A stretch of 64,000 bases of DNA, from NCBI RefSeq assembly GCF_023555415.1, contig NZ_JAKRYL010000022.1, forward strand, positions 1 through 64,000, in the 5' to 3' direction. The notes under the pieces are model-generated. The model ran no database searches. It had not been told where the DNA came from and was given only the letters and a program-made list of their open reading frames with translations. The first letter of the stretch is position 1. Each line of letters begins with the position of its first letter. Position numbers and translations under genes: made by a program. Positions 28,099-40,849 of the stretch are shown one piece after another. The stretch comes from Halalkalibacter alkaliphilus (GTDB lineage: Bacteria; Bacillota; Bacilli; Bacillales; Bacillaceae_D).

Positions 28099-29406
28099 GT
28101 GCAATTTGGATTGTTTCAACAACAGACGCAGAGTTTGGTCATGACGCAGGAGTTACGTCAAGCCATTCATCTCTTACAGTATTCAGCAACAGAACTGTCA
28201 ACCTTTATTCAGGAGCAAGCACTTGAAAACCCGTTAATAGAAGTGAAGGAATCACAAAAGCTAGAGGAGACATCATATTCATCCTTTAGAAACGTTTCTG
28301 AAGACCAAACCTCTCCAATTGATTATGCGCATATTGATAGAACAAGTTTGAGTGACTTTTTACTCAATCAATTACAAGACCTTCGAGTTTCAAAAAAAGA
28401 CAGAAAAAATATAACGTATTTCATTTATAGTTTGAGAGAAGATGGCTACTTATCTAGGCCGTTTGAAGAAATTTGTGAAGAACTTCAAATTTCGCAAAGA
28501 GAGGGAGAAAATCTACTTGAAACACTACAGCATTTTGATCCCGCTGGAGTAGGTGCTAGGAATTTGCAGGAGTGCTTGTTGTTACAATTGCAGCGCATGG
28601 ATGACCCACATTATATTGCTGAACAGATCGTTATGTTTCATATGGAGGCATTCGCCACCCGCAAGTGGAAGGAGATATCTCAGCAATTAAACATACAATT
28701 AGCAGAAGTCCAGGAAGTAAATGATTTAATAAAAAAGCTTGATCCACGGCCAGGGACACAATATATGTCGGAGCCAGTTCAATTTGTCCAACCTGAAATT
28801 AGGATTGTACCGTATGAAGGAGATTTGCTTGTTCATATAGAAGATGATTTAATTCCAAGTGTTGGTCTCAATCATCATTATGAGGAGTTACTTCGCTCGG
28901 CAGATGATGATGAAGCAAGTCAATATGCCAAACAAAAAATTCAGCAAGTTCAATGGCTAATGAAAAGTATACAGCAAAGAAAACAAACGATCGTGAAAGT
29001 GGGAGAAGCTATTGCAAGACACCAAAAGGATTATTTCTTAAAGAAAGATGGTGTGCTAAAGCCACTTACATTAAAAGAGATTGCCGATGAGATTGAGGTT
29101 CATGAATCGACTGTGAGTCGTGCTACAACAAATAAGTATGCGGATACACCAAGAGGAATCATAGAACTAAAATCTCTCTTCACATCAGCTGTTCAAAATG
29201 GCTTAGGAGAATCGACATCAAGCCGTTCGATTAAAGAATGGATGAAAGAGCTCATTGCAGCAGAAAATAAACAAAAGCCACTTTCAGATGCAAAAATTGT
29301 CAGCTGGTTACAATCAGAAAAAGGAACAACTGTATCAAGAAGAGCCATTGCAAAATATCGCGATGAACTAGGGATTCCATCCTCATCAAAAAGGAAAAGA
29401 TACTGA
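28099..29406 (+). CDS. sigL: RNA polymerase sigma-54 factor
   Basis: A 435-residue sigma-54 (RpoN/SigL). Region I is the Gln/Leu-rich N-terminus (QQQTQSLVMTQELRQAIHLL) that contacts activator ATPases; the core-binding region spans about 60-250; the RpoN box SRRAIAKYRDELGIP near the C-terminus reads the -24 element. In bacilli it drives genes for amino-acid, levan and acetoin use. The GTG start has AAAGGAGGGG. Its stop codon lies inside the left arm of a 16-bp hairpin (29401-29439). Confidence 0.96.
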   Translation: MQFGLFQQQTQSLVMTQELRQAIHLLQYSATELSTFIQEQALENPLIEVKESQKLEETSYSSFRNVSEDQTSPIDYAHIDRTSLSDFLLNQLQDLRVSKKDRKNITYFIYSLREDGYLSRPFEEICEELQISQREGENLLETLQHFDPAGVGARNLQECLLLQLQRMDDPHYIAEQIVMFHMEAFATRKWKEISQQLNIQLAEVQEVNDLIKKLDPRPGTQYMSEPVQFVQPEIRIVPYEGDLLVHIEDDLIPSVGLNHHYEELLRSADDDEASQYAKQKIQQVQWLMKSIQQRKQTIVKVGEAIARHQKDYFLKKDGVLKPLTLKEIADEIEVHESTVSRATTNKYADTPRGIIELKSLFTSAVQNGLGESTSSRSIKEWMKELIAAENKQKPLSDAKIVSWLQSEKGTTVSRRAIAKYRDELGIPSSSKRKRY

Positions 29407-29660
29407 ACCAAAAGGGTGGTTTTCCCTTTTGGTTCAGTATCGAAGCAAGGAGCGAAGCCGCTGCGTCGGTGTGAGAGGTGTCTCACACCTGCAGCGTGCG
29501 GAGCCCTTGCACATCAGAGCATAAGCTAATAATAAATACCAAAAGGGCGGTTTTCGAGGCCACTGAAAAAGGTACGGTTTTGACCTTTTTCAATGGCCTT
29601 CCTCGAATTGACTAAAAAGGACTTTTTCAGTATCGTCTATAGAAGGAGCAGAGTCGCTGC
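29401..29660. repeat. Mosaic hairpin repeat locus 2
   Basis: TACTGAACCAAAAGGG (29401-29416), loop TGGTTTT, and its inverse (29424-29439) form a perfect 16-bp stem that starts in the last codon of sigL and may terminate it. A second hairpin GGTGTGAGA/TCTCACACC lies at about 29469-29490, flanked by GGAGCGAAGCCGC. Around 29538 the core of the first arm (ACCAAAAGGG) recurs, and a third stem CCACTGAAAAAGGT/ACCTTTTTCAATGG is at about 29560-29597. GGAGCAGAGTCGCTGCG (29645-29661) repeats the spacer. Confidence 0.6.
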
Positions 29661-29705
29661 GTTGGTATAAGCCTCCCTATAAATTTTTACATACTACGAA
29701 TAAAA

Positions 29706-29972
29706 GTGAGTGATAAAGAAATGATAGAAGTAACTGTTATGTCAAAAATTGATTGCCCGCTTTGTGACAAAGCAATTGACCTAATTAAACCATTATCTGA
29801 AGAGGTTCCTTTTACAATGACCATTACCGATATTTATAAAAATGATGCCTTACTCGAAAAATATCAAATTATGATTCCGGTTATTTTGATCAATGGAGAA
29901 GAGGTTGATTTTGGTCAAATTTCAAAAGATAAGGTAAGAAAGCGTTTACTTGAAATAAATAGGCAAATATAA
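29706..29972 (+). CDS. Glutaredoxin-like (DUF836) protein
   Basis: An 88-residue thioredoxin-fold protein of the glutaredoxin-like DUF836 type. The redox motif is CPLC near residue 17 (KIDCPLCDKAIDL), and the conserved cis-Pro lies in MIPVILINGEE. It may catalyse thiol-disulfide exchange; no partner is known. Both GTG 29706 and ATG 29721 are possible starts and neither has a strong ribosome site. The cggR promoter overlaps its 3' end. Confidence 0.75.
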   Translation: MSDKEMIEVTVMSKIDCPLCDKAIDLIKPLSEEVPFTMTITDIYKNDALLEKYQIMIPVILINGEEVDFGQISKDKVRKRLLEINRQI

Positions 29973-29973
29973 C

Positions 29974-30002
29974 TTGTGAAAGGACTCCATCCTTGGTAAT
30001 AT
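29974..30002 (+). promoter_or_regulatory. cggR-gapA operon promoter
   Basis: TTGTGA (29974-29979) and TAATAT (29997-30002) are 17 bases apart. The CggR operator begins 41 bases downstream of the -10, the same arrangement as in B. subtilis. Confidence 0.75.
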
Positions 30003-30043
30003 GTACTTGTGGATGAGGATTTTGGTCTTTTTTTTGGAAATAA

Positions 30044-30079
30044 CGGGACTAAAAATGTCTATGCGGGACATAATGAGTC
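30044..30079 (+). promoter_or_regulatory. CggR operator
   Basis: CGGGAC-N6-TGTC-N4-CGGGAC-N6-AGTC matches the known CggR operator CGGGACN6TGTCN4CGGGACN6TGTC at all but one base. It lies between promoter and cggR, so bound CggR blocks elongation until fructose-1,6-bisphosphate accumulates. Confidence 0.93.
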
Positions 30080-30107
30080 CAGTCCTGGCTTAAAGGAGTT
30101 TGGCTCG

Positions 30108-31133
30108 ATGAATTCATTATTAGACATACAGAAAAAATTATTACCCGATTTGCTTGACGTTATGGTCAAGAGATACCGAATCCTTCATTACATTAAATTA
30201 ATGCAACCGATTGGTCGAAGAAGTTTGTCAGCAAACTTACAGCTTTCAGAACGAGTGTTACGAGGAGAGGTTACTTTTTTAAAGGAGCAAGGTCTTGTAC
30301 ATTTCGCTACTTCAGGTATGAGTATCACTGAAGAAGGCGAAAAATTATTTGAAAAGTTAGAAGAAATGATGAAGGAGCTTCTTGGACTTCGGGAATTAGA
30401 AGCACAGCTAGAAAAGGAACTCGGTGTAAGGCAAGTCACTGTCGTTGCTGGAAATAGCGACAAGGATGAATGGGTCAAAAGAGAAATGGGTCGAGCTTGT
30501 ATTAGTCAGCTTAAGGCAATCATTAACCCGAAAGACGTGGTTGCTGTCATGGGTGGTACAACCCTTGCTGCTGTTGCAGAAATGATGAAGCCTGATGCGA
30601 AAACTAGGGAAGTTGTTTTTGTTCCGGCACGTGGCGGGCTTGGCGAGCAGGTGGAGAATCAAGCGAATACGATTAGTGCAGAACTTGCGAGTCGAGCAGG
30701 GGCACAATATCGCTTGTTGCATGTTCCAGACCAAATAAGTGAGGAAGCTTACTCATCTCTTGTATTAGAACCTTCTGTTAAGGACATCCTAAGGCTGATT
30801 AAATCAGCTTGTACGGTTATTCATGGAATTGGAGATGCAAGAACGATGGCGCTCCGGCGTGATTCAGTGAATTCGTTTATTGACAAGCTTAATCGGGAAG
30901 AGGCTGTAGCAGAGGCGTTTGGATATTATTTTAACCGTCGCGGCGAACCAATCCACAAGCAAAGAACGATTGGGTTACAGCTCGATGACCTCGGGGAGCA
31001 TAAGTATGTAATTTCTGTTGCTGGAGGAGCTTCAAAAGGAGAAGCGATCGCTGCCTATATGAAGTATCAACCAAGTGATGTGTTAATTACAGATGAAGCT
31101 GCCGCAGAAGCATTATTACAATTACGTAGATAA
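30108..31133 (+). CDS. cggR: Central glycolytic genes regulator CggR
   Basis: A 341-residue SorC/DeoR-type repressor of its own operon. The winged helix (about residues 20-75) contains KLMQPIGRRSLSANLQLSERV, and the C-terminal 250 residues form the sugar-phosphate domain (VMGGTTLAAVAEMM, GIGDARTMALRR) that binds fructose-1,6-bisphosphate. AAGGAG at 30093-30098 fixes the start at ATG 30108; the longer in-frame extension is the operator region. A stem-loop overlaps its stop codon at 31132-31150, where the mRNA is cleaved in B. subtilis to uncouple gapA levels. Confidence 0.95.
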   Translation: MNSLLDIQKKLLPDLLDVMVKRYRILHYIKLMQPIGRRSLSANLQLSERVLRGEVTFLKEQGLVHFATSGMSITEEGEKLFEKLEEMMKELLGLRELEAQLEKELGVRQVTVVAGNSDKDEWVKREMGRACISQLKAIINPKDVVAVMGGTTLAAVAEMMKPDAKTREVVFVPARGGLGEQVENQANTISAELASRAGAQYRLLHVPDQISEEAYSSLVLEPSVKDILRLIKSACTVIHGIGDARTMALRRDSVNSFIDKLNREEAVAEAFGYYFNRRGEPIHKQRTIGLQLDDLGEHKYVISVAGGASKGEAIAAYMKYQPSDVLITDEAAAEALLQLRR

Positions 31134-31150
31134 AAGGGCATTGCTCTTTT
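31132..31150 (+). promoter_or_regulatory. Stem-loop at the cggR/gapA junction
   Basis: AAAAGGGC (31132-31139), loop ATT, GCTCTTTT (31143-31150). It corresponds in position to the stabilising structure next to the cggR-gapA processing site of B. subtilis; a role here is inferred. Confidence 0.5.
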
Positions 31151-31188
31151 TGATAAATTCTTTTTAAGTTACTAGGAGGAGATTGAAC

Positions 31189-32196
31189 ATGGCAACAAAG
31201 ATTGGTATTAACGGTTTTGGACGTATTGGACGTAACGTATTTCGTGCAGCATTAAACAACCCAGCGGTAGAGGTAGTAGCAATCAACGATTTAACTGATG
31301 CTAACATGCTTGCACACTTACTTAAATATGACACAGTACACGGCAACCTAGATGCTGAGATTTCAGTAAATGGTAACTCACTTGTAGTTAACGGACAAGA
31401 AATCAACATCTCTGCTGAGCGTGATCCATCTAAGCTTGAGTGGGCTAACCGTGGAGTAGAAGTAGTAGTTGAATCAACTGGTTTCTTCACTAAGCGTGAA
31501 GATGCTGCTAAACATATCGAAGCTGGTGCGAAGAAAGTAATCATCTCTGCTCCTGCATCAGATGAAGATATTACAATCGTAATGGGTGTTAACGAAGACA
31601 AGTACGATGCTGGTAGCCACCACGTTATCTCAAACGCATCTTGTACAACAAACTGTCTTGCACCATTTGCAAAAGTTCTTAACGACAAATTCGGAATCAA
31701 GCGCGGTATGATGACAACAGTTCACTCGTACACAAATGACCAACAAATCCTTGACCTTCCACACAAGGACTACCGTCGTGCGCGTGCAGCTGCTGAAAAC
31801 ATCATCCCAACATCTACAGGTGCTGCAAAAGCGGTTGCTCTTGTTCTTCCTGAACTTAAAGGTAAATTAAATGGTGGAGCAATGCGTGTACCAACTCCTA
31901 ACGTATCTTTAGTTGACTTAGTTGCTGAGTTAAACCAAGACGTTACAGCTGAAGATGTAAACAATGCACTTCGCGAAGCTGCTGAAGGTCCATTAAAAGG
32001 AATCCTTAACTACAGCGAAGAGCCACTAGTATCTAGTGACTACAATGGTAACCCACATTCTTCATCAATCGATGCCCTTTCAACAATGGTTATGGAAGGC
32101 AGCATGGTTAAAGTAATTTCTTGGTATGATAACGAGTCTGGTTACTCTCACCGTGTTGTAGATCTTGTTGATTACATCGCTAAGCAAGGACTATAA
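31189..32196 (+). CDS. gapA: Glyceraldehyde-3-phosphate dehydrogenase (NAD, glycolytic)
   Basis: A 335-residue GapA. It oxidises and phosphorylates glyceraldehyde-3-phosphate. The NAD fold starts [17 protein letters not shown]; the catalytic Cys is in [11 protein letters not shown] near residue 150 and the partner His in [19 protein letters not shown] sits just before ATG 31189, which I prefer to the upstream TTG. Codons are strongly biased (CTT, AAC, GTA), as expected of a highly expressed gene. It is the glycolytic paralogue because it is in the cggR operon. Confidence 0.97.
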   Translation: MATKIGINGFGRIGRNVFRAALNNPAVEVVAINDLTDANMLAHLLKYDTVHGNLDAEISVNGNSLVVNGQEINISAERDPSKLEWANRGVEVVVESTGFFTKREDAAKHIEAGAKKVIISAPASDEDITIVMGVNEDKYDAGSHHVISNASCTTNCLAPFAKVLNDKFGIKRGMMTTVHSYTNDQQILDLPHKDYRRARAAAENIIPTSTGAAKAVALVLPELKGKLNGGAMRVPTPNVSLVDLVAELNQDVTAEDVNNALREAAEGPLKGILNYSEEPLVSSDYNGNPHSSSIDALSTMVMEGSMVKVISWYDNESGYSHRVVDLVDYIAKQGL

Positions 32197-32287
32197 TAGG
32201 TAACAGTTGGTGGAGGAGGAAGATGATAGAGGTTTCCTCCTCTTTCCGCTGTAAAAAATTGCAATCCAAACAGGAGGTCTAGCCAAA

Positions 32288-33472
32288 ATGAACAAACAAA
32301 CGATTCGTGATATCGACCTTAAAGGGAAAAAGGTATTTTGTCGAGTTGATTTCAACGTGCCAATGAAGGATGGACAAGTAACGGATGAAACTCGTATCCG
32401 TGCGGCGATCCCAACAATCCAAGCATTAGTAGAACAAGGTGCAAAAGTCATTCTTGCTTCTCACCTTGGTCGTCCAAAAGGAGAAGTAGTAGAAGAATTG
32501 CGTCTTACTCCAGTTGCAGCTCGTTTAAGTGAGTTACTTGGTAAAGATGTGAAGAAGGTTGACGAAGCATATGGTCCACAAGCAGAAGAAGCTGCAAATG
32601 CTCTTTCTGAAGGCGATGTATTGTTACTTGAAAACGTTCGCTTCTATCCTGGGGAAGAGAAGAATGACCCAGAACTTGCAAAAGCGTTCGCTGCTTTAGC
32701 TGATGTGTATGTAAACGATGCTTTTGGTGCGGCTCACCGTGCACATGCATCAACTGAAGGAATTGCACACCACTTGCCAGCCGTTGCAGGTTTATTAATG
32801 GAAAAAGAGCTAGATGTTCTTGGAAAAGCATTATCAAATCCTGAGCGTCCTTTTACAGCGATTATTGGTGGAGCAAAGGTTAAAGATAAGATCGGTGTTA
32901 TTGAAAATCTGTTAGATAAAGTAGATAACTTAATCATTGGTGGCGGACTTGCTTACACATTTGTAAAAGCACAAGGCCATGAAATCGGGAAGTCTTTACT
33001 TGAAGAGGACAAGATCGATCTTGCCAACTCATTTATGGAAAAGGCAAAAGCAAACAATGTGAATTTCTTATTGCCTGTTGATGTAACGGTTGCTGATGAT
33101 TTCTCAAACGATGCAAATACTAAAGTAGTAGATATTGATTCTATTCCTTCTGATTGGGAAGCATTAGATATTGGACCAAAAACGATTGATACATATCGTA
33201 AAGTCATTGCAGAATCAAAGCTTGTTATTTGGAACGGACCAATGGGTGTATTTGAACTTGAATCATTCTCTAAAGGGACAAGAGGTGTAGGAGAAGCTCT
33301 TGCTGATAGCACGGATACATATTCTGTTATTGGTGGAGGAGACTCTGCAGCTGCTGTTGAAAAGTTCGGCATTGCGGATAAGATGAGCCACATCTCAACA
33401 GGCGGCGGTGCGTCTCTAGAGTTTATGGAAGGCAAAGAGCTTCCAGGGTTAGTTGCACTTAACGATAAGTAA
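32288..33472 (+). CDS. pgk: Phosphoglycerate kinase
   Basis: A 394-residue kinase that makes ATP from 1,3-bisphosphoglycerate. N-domain substrate residues are in [16 protein letters not shown] and SHLGRPKG; the C-domain nucleotide site has [14 protein letters not shown] and the [13 protein letters not shown] loop. CAGGAGGTC precedes the ATG. A GGAGGAGGAA/TTCCTCC hairpin at 32212-32242 lies between gapA and pgk and may reduce read-through, which would keep GapA the most abundant product. Confidence 0.97.
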   Translation: MNKQTIRDIDLKGKKVFCRVDFNVPMKDGQVTDETRIRAAIPTIQALVEQGAKVILASHLGRPKGEVVEELRLTPVAARLSELLGKDVKKVDEAYGPQAEEAANALSEGDVLLLENVRFYPGEEKNDPELAKAFAALADVYVNDAFGAAHRAHASTEGIAHHLPAVAGLLMEKELDVLGKALSNPERPFTAIIGGAKVKDKIGVIENLLDKVDNLIIGGGLAYTFVKAQGHEIGKSLLEEDKIDLANSFMEKAKANNVNFLLPVDVTVADDFSNDANTKVVDIDSIPSDWEALDIGPKTIDTYRKVIAESKLVIWNGPMGVFELESFSKGTRGVGEALADSTDTYSVIGGGDSAAAVEKFGIADKMSHISTGGGASLEFMEGKELPGLVALNDK

Positions 33473-33512
33473 TAATGGGGTCAGACCCCGCTTTAATCTA
33501 ATAAAGAGGTGA

Positions 33513-35806
<2,294 letters not shown>

Positions 35807-35899
35807 TTTTTTTAAAAGCAGGAATTTCCTCATTTCAGTTGAATCATAATACGGTTGGCTGAATGAAATAACCATTTTTGACCGAAAATAAATTGATAA

Positions 35900-37210
<1,311 letters not shown>

Positions 37211-37220
37211 TTTAACTGAT

Positions 37221-37256
37221 AAAAGACGTGCCTTCTTCGGAGGGTGCGTCTTTTTT
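37221..37256 (+). terminator. Terminator of the glycolytic operon
   Basis: AAAAGACGTGCC pairs with GGGTGCGTCTTTT across a short UUCG-containing loop; T6 follows. Confidence 0.88.
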
Positions 37257-37700
37257 GTGCGATTTTTGGGGGTGCATGCCAAGGGTAGGGGGGAGAGTCT
37301 CCATTGGTGTTTATGAAGAATAAGAACTGGACCTTTGTATGGTGAAAAGGCACTCATCGGGATTATGAAGACCAAATGCGATCGCCTGCCGAGAGAAAAC
37401 GAACTTCATCGATCATATGAAGACCTTAAGCGAGAACAGAAGAGGATAAAAGGGACAGATCAGCTCAATGAAGTCCACACTCCTTAACTCCTAAGCAATA
37501 CCTCTCTCCAACAAAACCCCTGTAACCCAAAAAAATTACTGGACTGCTGCAAACCTTACAAGCTACTAATAAAAGTATGTGAGATTTAATAACCGATTTT
37601 ACCAAACATGACGAGATATCGATTACTCTTAAGCTACGGAATTGGTAATTAAGAACCAATACTTCGAACTTTAGAGTAAGATACTTTGTACAAGAGGAGA
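37257..37700. other. Intergenic region with diverged ATGAAGACC motifs
   Basis: No ORF with a ribosome site is seen. TATGAAGACC occurs twice (about 37365 and 37414), and CTTCATCG and CAATGAAGTCC nearby resemble broken arms of the GTCCTTCAT/ATGAAGGAC hairpins found at 1.9 and 7.3 kb. It may be an old copy of that repeat. Confidence 0.35.
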
Positions 37701-37711
37701 GATTTACACCA

Positions 37712-38395
37712 ATGACGAAACTCATAGATTTATCTCAGGAGATTTACCAAGGAATGCCGGTTTTACCAGTTCAACAACAAACCGTCATTTTTCCTAATAT
37801 CTCCCATGAAGATACGAAGCAAAAACTAGGATTTGAATTTGCTACAAATAGCATAATTATTAATGAGCACGTGCCTACCCACAGCGATGCCATTTATGAA
37901 TATGATCCAGATGGTCCGACGATTGACGAAATGGATTTAGCTTCATTTTATGGTCCTGCTATTTGTTTAGATGTGTCTCATATTTCTCCTGAAAAGTTTA
38001 TTATGAAACGTGATATAAAAGATGCACTGAAAAGATCGAACGAGTCGGTGAATGAGGGGGATATTGTCCTTCTTTATACAGGGCATTATGAACGTGCATA
38101 TGGAAAGGAGGATTGGTTTACGCGCCATACTGGCTTGCATTATCAGGCAGCGAAATGGCTTGCTGAATTAGGTGTGAAAAATATAGGAGTGGATGCACCG
38201 TCTATTGACCAATCAAATGACAAAAAGTATTCTGGACATCTTGCTTGCAGAGAATATCAAATAACAAACACTGAAAACCTATGCAATTTAGGAAAGATAG
38301 TAAATAAAAGGTTTCTATACATAGGTCTTCCATTAAAAATTCGTCACGGTACGGGGTCACCAATTCGAGCGATTGCCTTGTTAACGGAAGAATGA
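37712..38395 (+). CDS. Cyclase/arylformamidase-like metal hydrolase
   Basis: A 227-residue protein of the putative cyclase family (PF04199), which includes kynurenine formamidase and isatin hydrolase. The metal motif appears as NEHVPTHSDAIYEYDPDG, a variant of the usual HxGTHxDxPxH; a Pro replaces the Gly. LLYTGHYERAYG and NIGVDAPSIDQS are further family features. AGAGGAGAG precedes the ATG. Substrate unknown. It converges on a BCCT transporter gene, which may import a related compound, but that is only suggestive. Confidence 0.8.
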   Translation: MTKLIDLSQEIYQGMPVLPVQQQTVIFPNISHEDTKQKLGFEFATNSIIINEHVPTHSDAIYEYDPDGPTIDEMDLASFYGPAICLDVSHISPEKFIMKRDIKDALKRSNESVNEGDIVLLYTGHYERAYGKEDWFTRHTGLHYQAAKWLAELGVKNIGVDAPSIDQSNDKKYSGHLACREYQITNTENLCNLGKIVNKRFLYIGLPLKIRHGTGSPIRAIALLTEE

Positions 38396-38416
38396 AAGAA
38401 AACCCGGGTATATTAA

Positions 38417-38459
38417 GAGGGCACTGAAAAGGTACAAATCAACCTTTTTCAGTGCCCTC
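38417..38459. terminator. Convergent terminator of the cyclase and BCCT genes
   Basis: GAGGGCACTGAAAAGG (38417-38432) pairs with CCTTTTTCAGTGCCCTC (38443-38459). The core CACTGAAAAGGT also forms a stem at 29.56 kb. Confidence 0.75.
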
Positions 38460-38494
38460 ACTCATATCAAAGCCGGTTTTACGAAGGATTTCGT

Positions 38495-40033
38495 TTAGCT
38501 GCTCTCATGTTTTTTATTTCGGAACTTTCGTCTATTAGGATCAGCTGGTGGCAATGGTTCCTTTTTAATCATTTTCACGAAAGCAAAAATAATAATGAAA
38601 ATAATGATGGTAAAAGGGAGGGCAGCAATTAATGATGCCGTTTGTAAGGCATCTAAGCCACCAGATACGAGTAACACGGCAGCGATGGCAGCCATTAATA
38701 CTCCCCATGTTAGTTTGACAATCGTTGCTGGCTTCAAGCTTCCTTTAGAAGACATGCTACCGAGAATATACGTAGCTGAATCAGCAGACGTAATTAGAAA
38801 GGTCAAAATTAGTAGAAACGACAATAGTGACAGAATGGAGCTTAAAGGCAGATGAGCATAAGTCTCAAATAAGGCAACCGTTACGTCATTATTTACAGCT
38901 TCTGCAATCGTAGTTCCACCAATCAAATCACTATGAAGAGCTGTTCCGCCAAATGTTGCAATCCAAAAGCAGGCAATTAATGGTGGAATCACTAATACCC
39001 CTAATATAAACTCTCGAATTGTTCTTCCCTTAGATACACGGGCAACAAAGGCTCCAACGAATGGAGACCAAGCAATGGCCCAAGCCCAGTAGAAAATTGT
39101 CCAATCTCTTACCCACGTTCCGCCGCGGTAAGGGGATAAACGTAAACTATATTCAACGAAATTATTGATATAGTCGCCAATACCTAAAGTAAAAGCATTT
39201 AAAATAAAAACAGTAGGTCCGGCAAAAAGGACAAACACTAACAAAAGCAAGCATAAAAACAAATTAATATTACTAAGCCACTTAATCCCTTTGTTCAGCC
39301 CAGTACTTGCTGACAATGAGTAAAGCAATAGCAGTACGGCCATGATGACTAGTTGAACCCACATGGTGTTAGGGATTTGGAAGACGGATACTAAGCCACC
39401 GTTTAATTGCATGATACCAAGTCCGAGTGAAGTAGCCACACCCATTACAGTTGCTATAATTGCTAACACATCAATGAAATGTTTAATGCCTTTGTTAGTA
39501 CCAACAACGGGTTCAACAGCAGTAGATACGAGTCCATCTTCGCTTTTTCGAAACTGTAAAAAGCCGATCATTAATCCAACAAGAGCAAAAACAGACCACT
39601 GACTAACACCCCAATGAAAAAAGGAATACCCCATTGCAACACGTGCTGTTTCTTCTGTTAAAGGATCTAGGTCTCGAAAAGGTGGGGAGAAAAAATGACT
39701 CATTGGCTCAGCTACCCCCCAAAACACAATCCCTACACCGAAACCAGCTGAAAATAACATCCCTATCCAAGTGAAAAAGGGGAATTCTGGTTTAGATTCC
39801 TGTGGTCCAAGCCTTATTTTTCCGTATTTACTTATGGCTAGTCCGAGTAAAAACAAAACGAAAATAAAAACGGAAATTAGATAAAACCAGCCAAAGTTTT
39901 CAGTAGTGAATAAAAAGAGGTTCTCAGCAACAGTACCAAACTGCCTAGGTGCAATTGCCCCTATAAGTACAAGAATAAATATTAAAATCGCTGACACTAA
40001 AAATACCGGGTTCCGAAAAGCTTCTGTTTTCAT
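38495..40033 (-). CDS. BCCT-family transporter
   Basis: A 512-residue secondary carrier of the betaine/carnitine/choline family with twelve membrane helices. GFGVGIVFWGVAEPMSHF and the family signature DWTIFYWAWAIAWSPFVG are clear. In the signature the second Trp of the usual W-A-W-W is Ala, which changes the aromatic cage; the other box (HWGVSQWSVF) is kept. It may thus carry a substrate other than glycine betaine. GGAAAGGAA before ATG 40033 makes this a better start than the ATG 33 bases upstream. Confidence 0.88.
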   Translation of the reverse strand: MKTEAFRNPVFLVSAILIFILVLIGAIAPRQFGTVAENLFLFTTENFGWFYLISVFIFVLFLLGLAISKYGKIRLGPQESKPEFPFFTWIGMLFSAGFGVGIVFWGVAEPMSHFFSPPFRDLDPLTEETARVAMGYSFFHWGVSQWSVFALVGLMIGFLQFRKSEDGLVSTAVEPVVGTNKGIKHFIDVLAIIATVMGVATSLGLGIMQLNGGLVSVFQIPNTMWVQLVIMAVLLLLYSLSASTGLNKGIKWLSNINLFLCLLLLVFVLFAGPTVFILNAFTLGIGDYINNFVEYSLRLSPYRGGTWVRDWTIFYWAWAIAWSPFVGAFVARVSKGRTIREFILGVLVIPPLIACFWIATFGGTALHSDLIGGTTIAEAVNNDVTVALFETYAHLPLSSILSLLSFLLILTFLITSADSATYILGSMSSKGSLKPATIVKLTWGVLMAAIAAVLLVSGGLDALQTASLIAALPFTIIIFIIIFAFVKMIKKEPLPPADPNRRKFRNKKHESS

Positions 40034-40544
40034 CTTCGTATTCCTTTCCAACGTATTTTCGTTCATGGATAATAAATGACAATATTGGAGGTCTCTAATA
40101 TTCTGCCCTTAATGGTTTAATTATTCATTTTTGCTTCCTTTATCCTCTTAAAATTAAGACAAGGTTCGTTTTTAAGTGAAATAAAAAAATTAGTTTTCAT
40201 AACTACGAAATTTTATAACATGAAATTTTTGAGCGTAATGATGGTTGCGTTAGGAAAGAGTTGTGTATATCTCTGTATTTCATAAAACATCGTTTTATTA
40301 GTCAATGGTCACAAAAAGACAGTATTTCGCTAAGCTAAGTAAATTCAGCCAGCAAAAAAACACTGAGAGGTTATCTTACGGTTTACAACAAAATTCCAAT
40401 TTTAAAAATTACCCTAAACATATATTTGAATTATCTAAAAACTGTATTTGTTTTTGTGGATTGTAACTAGAGACCGCGTAAACGCGTAAGGAGATTGGTT
40501 CATTTTCCTGGTTATATGAGCAGACATGTAAAGGAGGAGTATGA

Positions 40545-40637
40545 ATGAAGGCGAGTAATATTAACGAGATTTTCATCAACATCCGAAACAGCTCAAGTAT
40601 ACCGACTACAAACAAAGGTGGTGCTACGCATGTCTAG
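40545..40637 (+). CDS. Conserved small ORF, copy 1 (30 aa)
   Basis: ATG 40545 to TAG 40635-40637 encodes a 30-residue peptide starting MKASNINEIFINI and ending NKGGATHV. It has a strong ribosome site (AAAGGAGGAG). The copy at 46849 encodes almost the same peptide, although many third codon positions differ, so it appears to be under protein-level selection. Its stop codon lies inside the start of the downstream permease frame (ATGTCTAG). The function is unknown: it could be a leader peptide or a small protein. The permease behind it is broken here. Confidence 0.6.
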   Translation: MKASNINEIFINIRNSSSIPTTNKGGATHV

Positions 40638-40790
40638 AGAAGCCATAAATAGACCCGGTCAAATTGTTTTAAATAATTCAGCGGTAGACGCAGTGAATAA
40701 GAAGAGAGTGAATTAATGAAAAAAGCTCTTCCTCCTGTTGTGGCTCTCATTTCTTTTCTAGTCTTTTGGCAAGTAGTATTCACTTTAAAA
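40630..40790 (+). pseudogene. Truncated ABC permease remnant
   Basis: The frame opens MSREAINRPGQIVLNNSAVD, matching the intact permease at 46937. A one-base deletion near 40708 shifts the frame into TAA after NKKRVN. Homology resumes in another frame (MKKALPPVVALISF) and stops near 40785, about 150 bases into the gene. The rest is lost. It shows that a second copy of the transporter once lay here. Confidence 0.85.
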
Positions 40791-40805
40791 ACTCATTGCT
40801 TCGGG

Positions 40806-40845
40806 GGTTTCTCAAAAGGTCAAAAACAGACCTTTTTTAGAAACC
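40806..40845. terminator. Terminator after the nag-locus SIS gene
   Basis: GGTTTCTCAAAAGGTC (40806-40821) and GACCTTTTTTAGAAACC (40829-40845) pair around a 7-base loop. It can serve the minus-strand gene that ends at 40850. Confidence 0.7.
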
Positions 40846-40849
40846 GCCT

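Larger units (their letters stand above)
40167..40790 (+). repeat. Duplicate copy 1 of an ABC-transporter leader region
   Basis: This stretch aligns by eye with 46529-47095: matching blocks include GAGAGGTTATCT, TTTACAACAAAATTCCA, TTTTTGTGGATTGTAACTAG and AAAGGAGGAGTATG, and it continues through a small ORF into the first part of a permease gene. The blocks between are diverged. It is the remnant of a second copy of the operon start. The upstream gap 40067-40166 holds nothing recognisable. Confidence 0.8.

Noticed and set aside
31164-31700. Long minus-strand ORF inside gapA
   Set aside because: It is an antisense shadow caused by the strong codon bias of gapA; similar ones lie in pgk, gpmI and eno.
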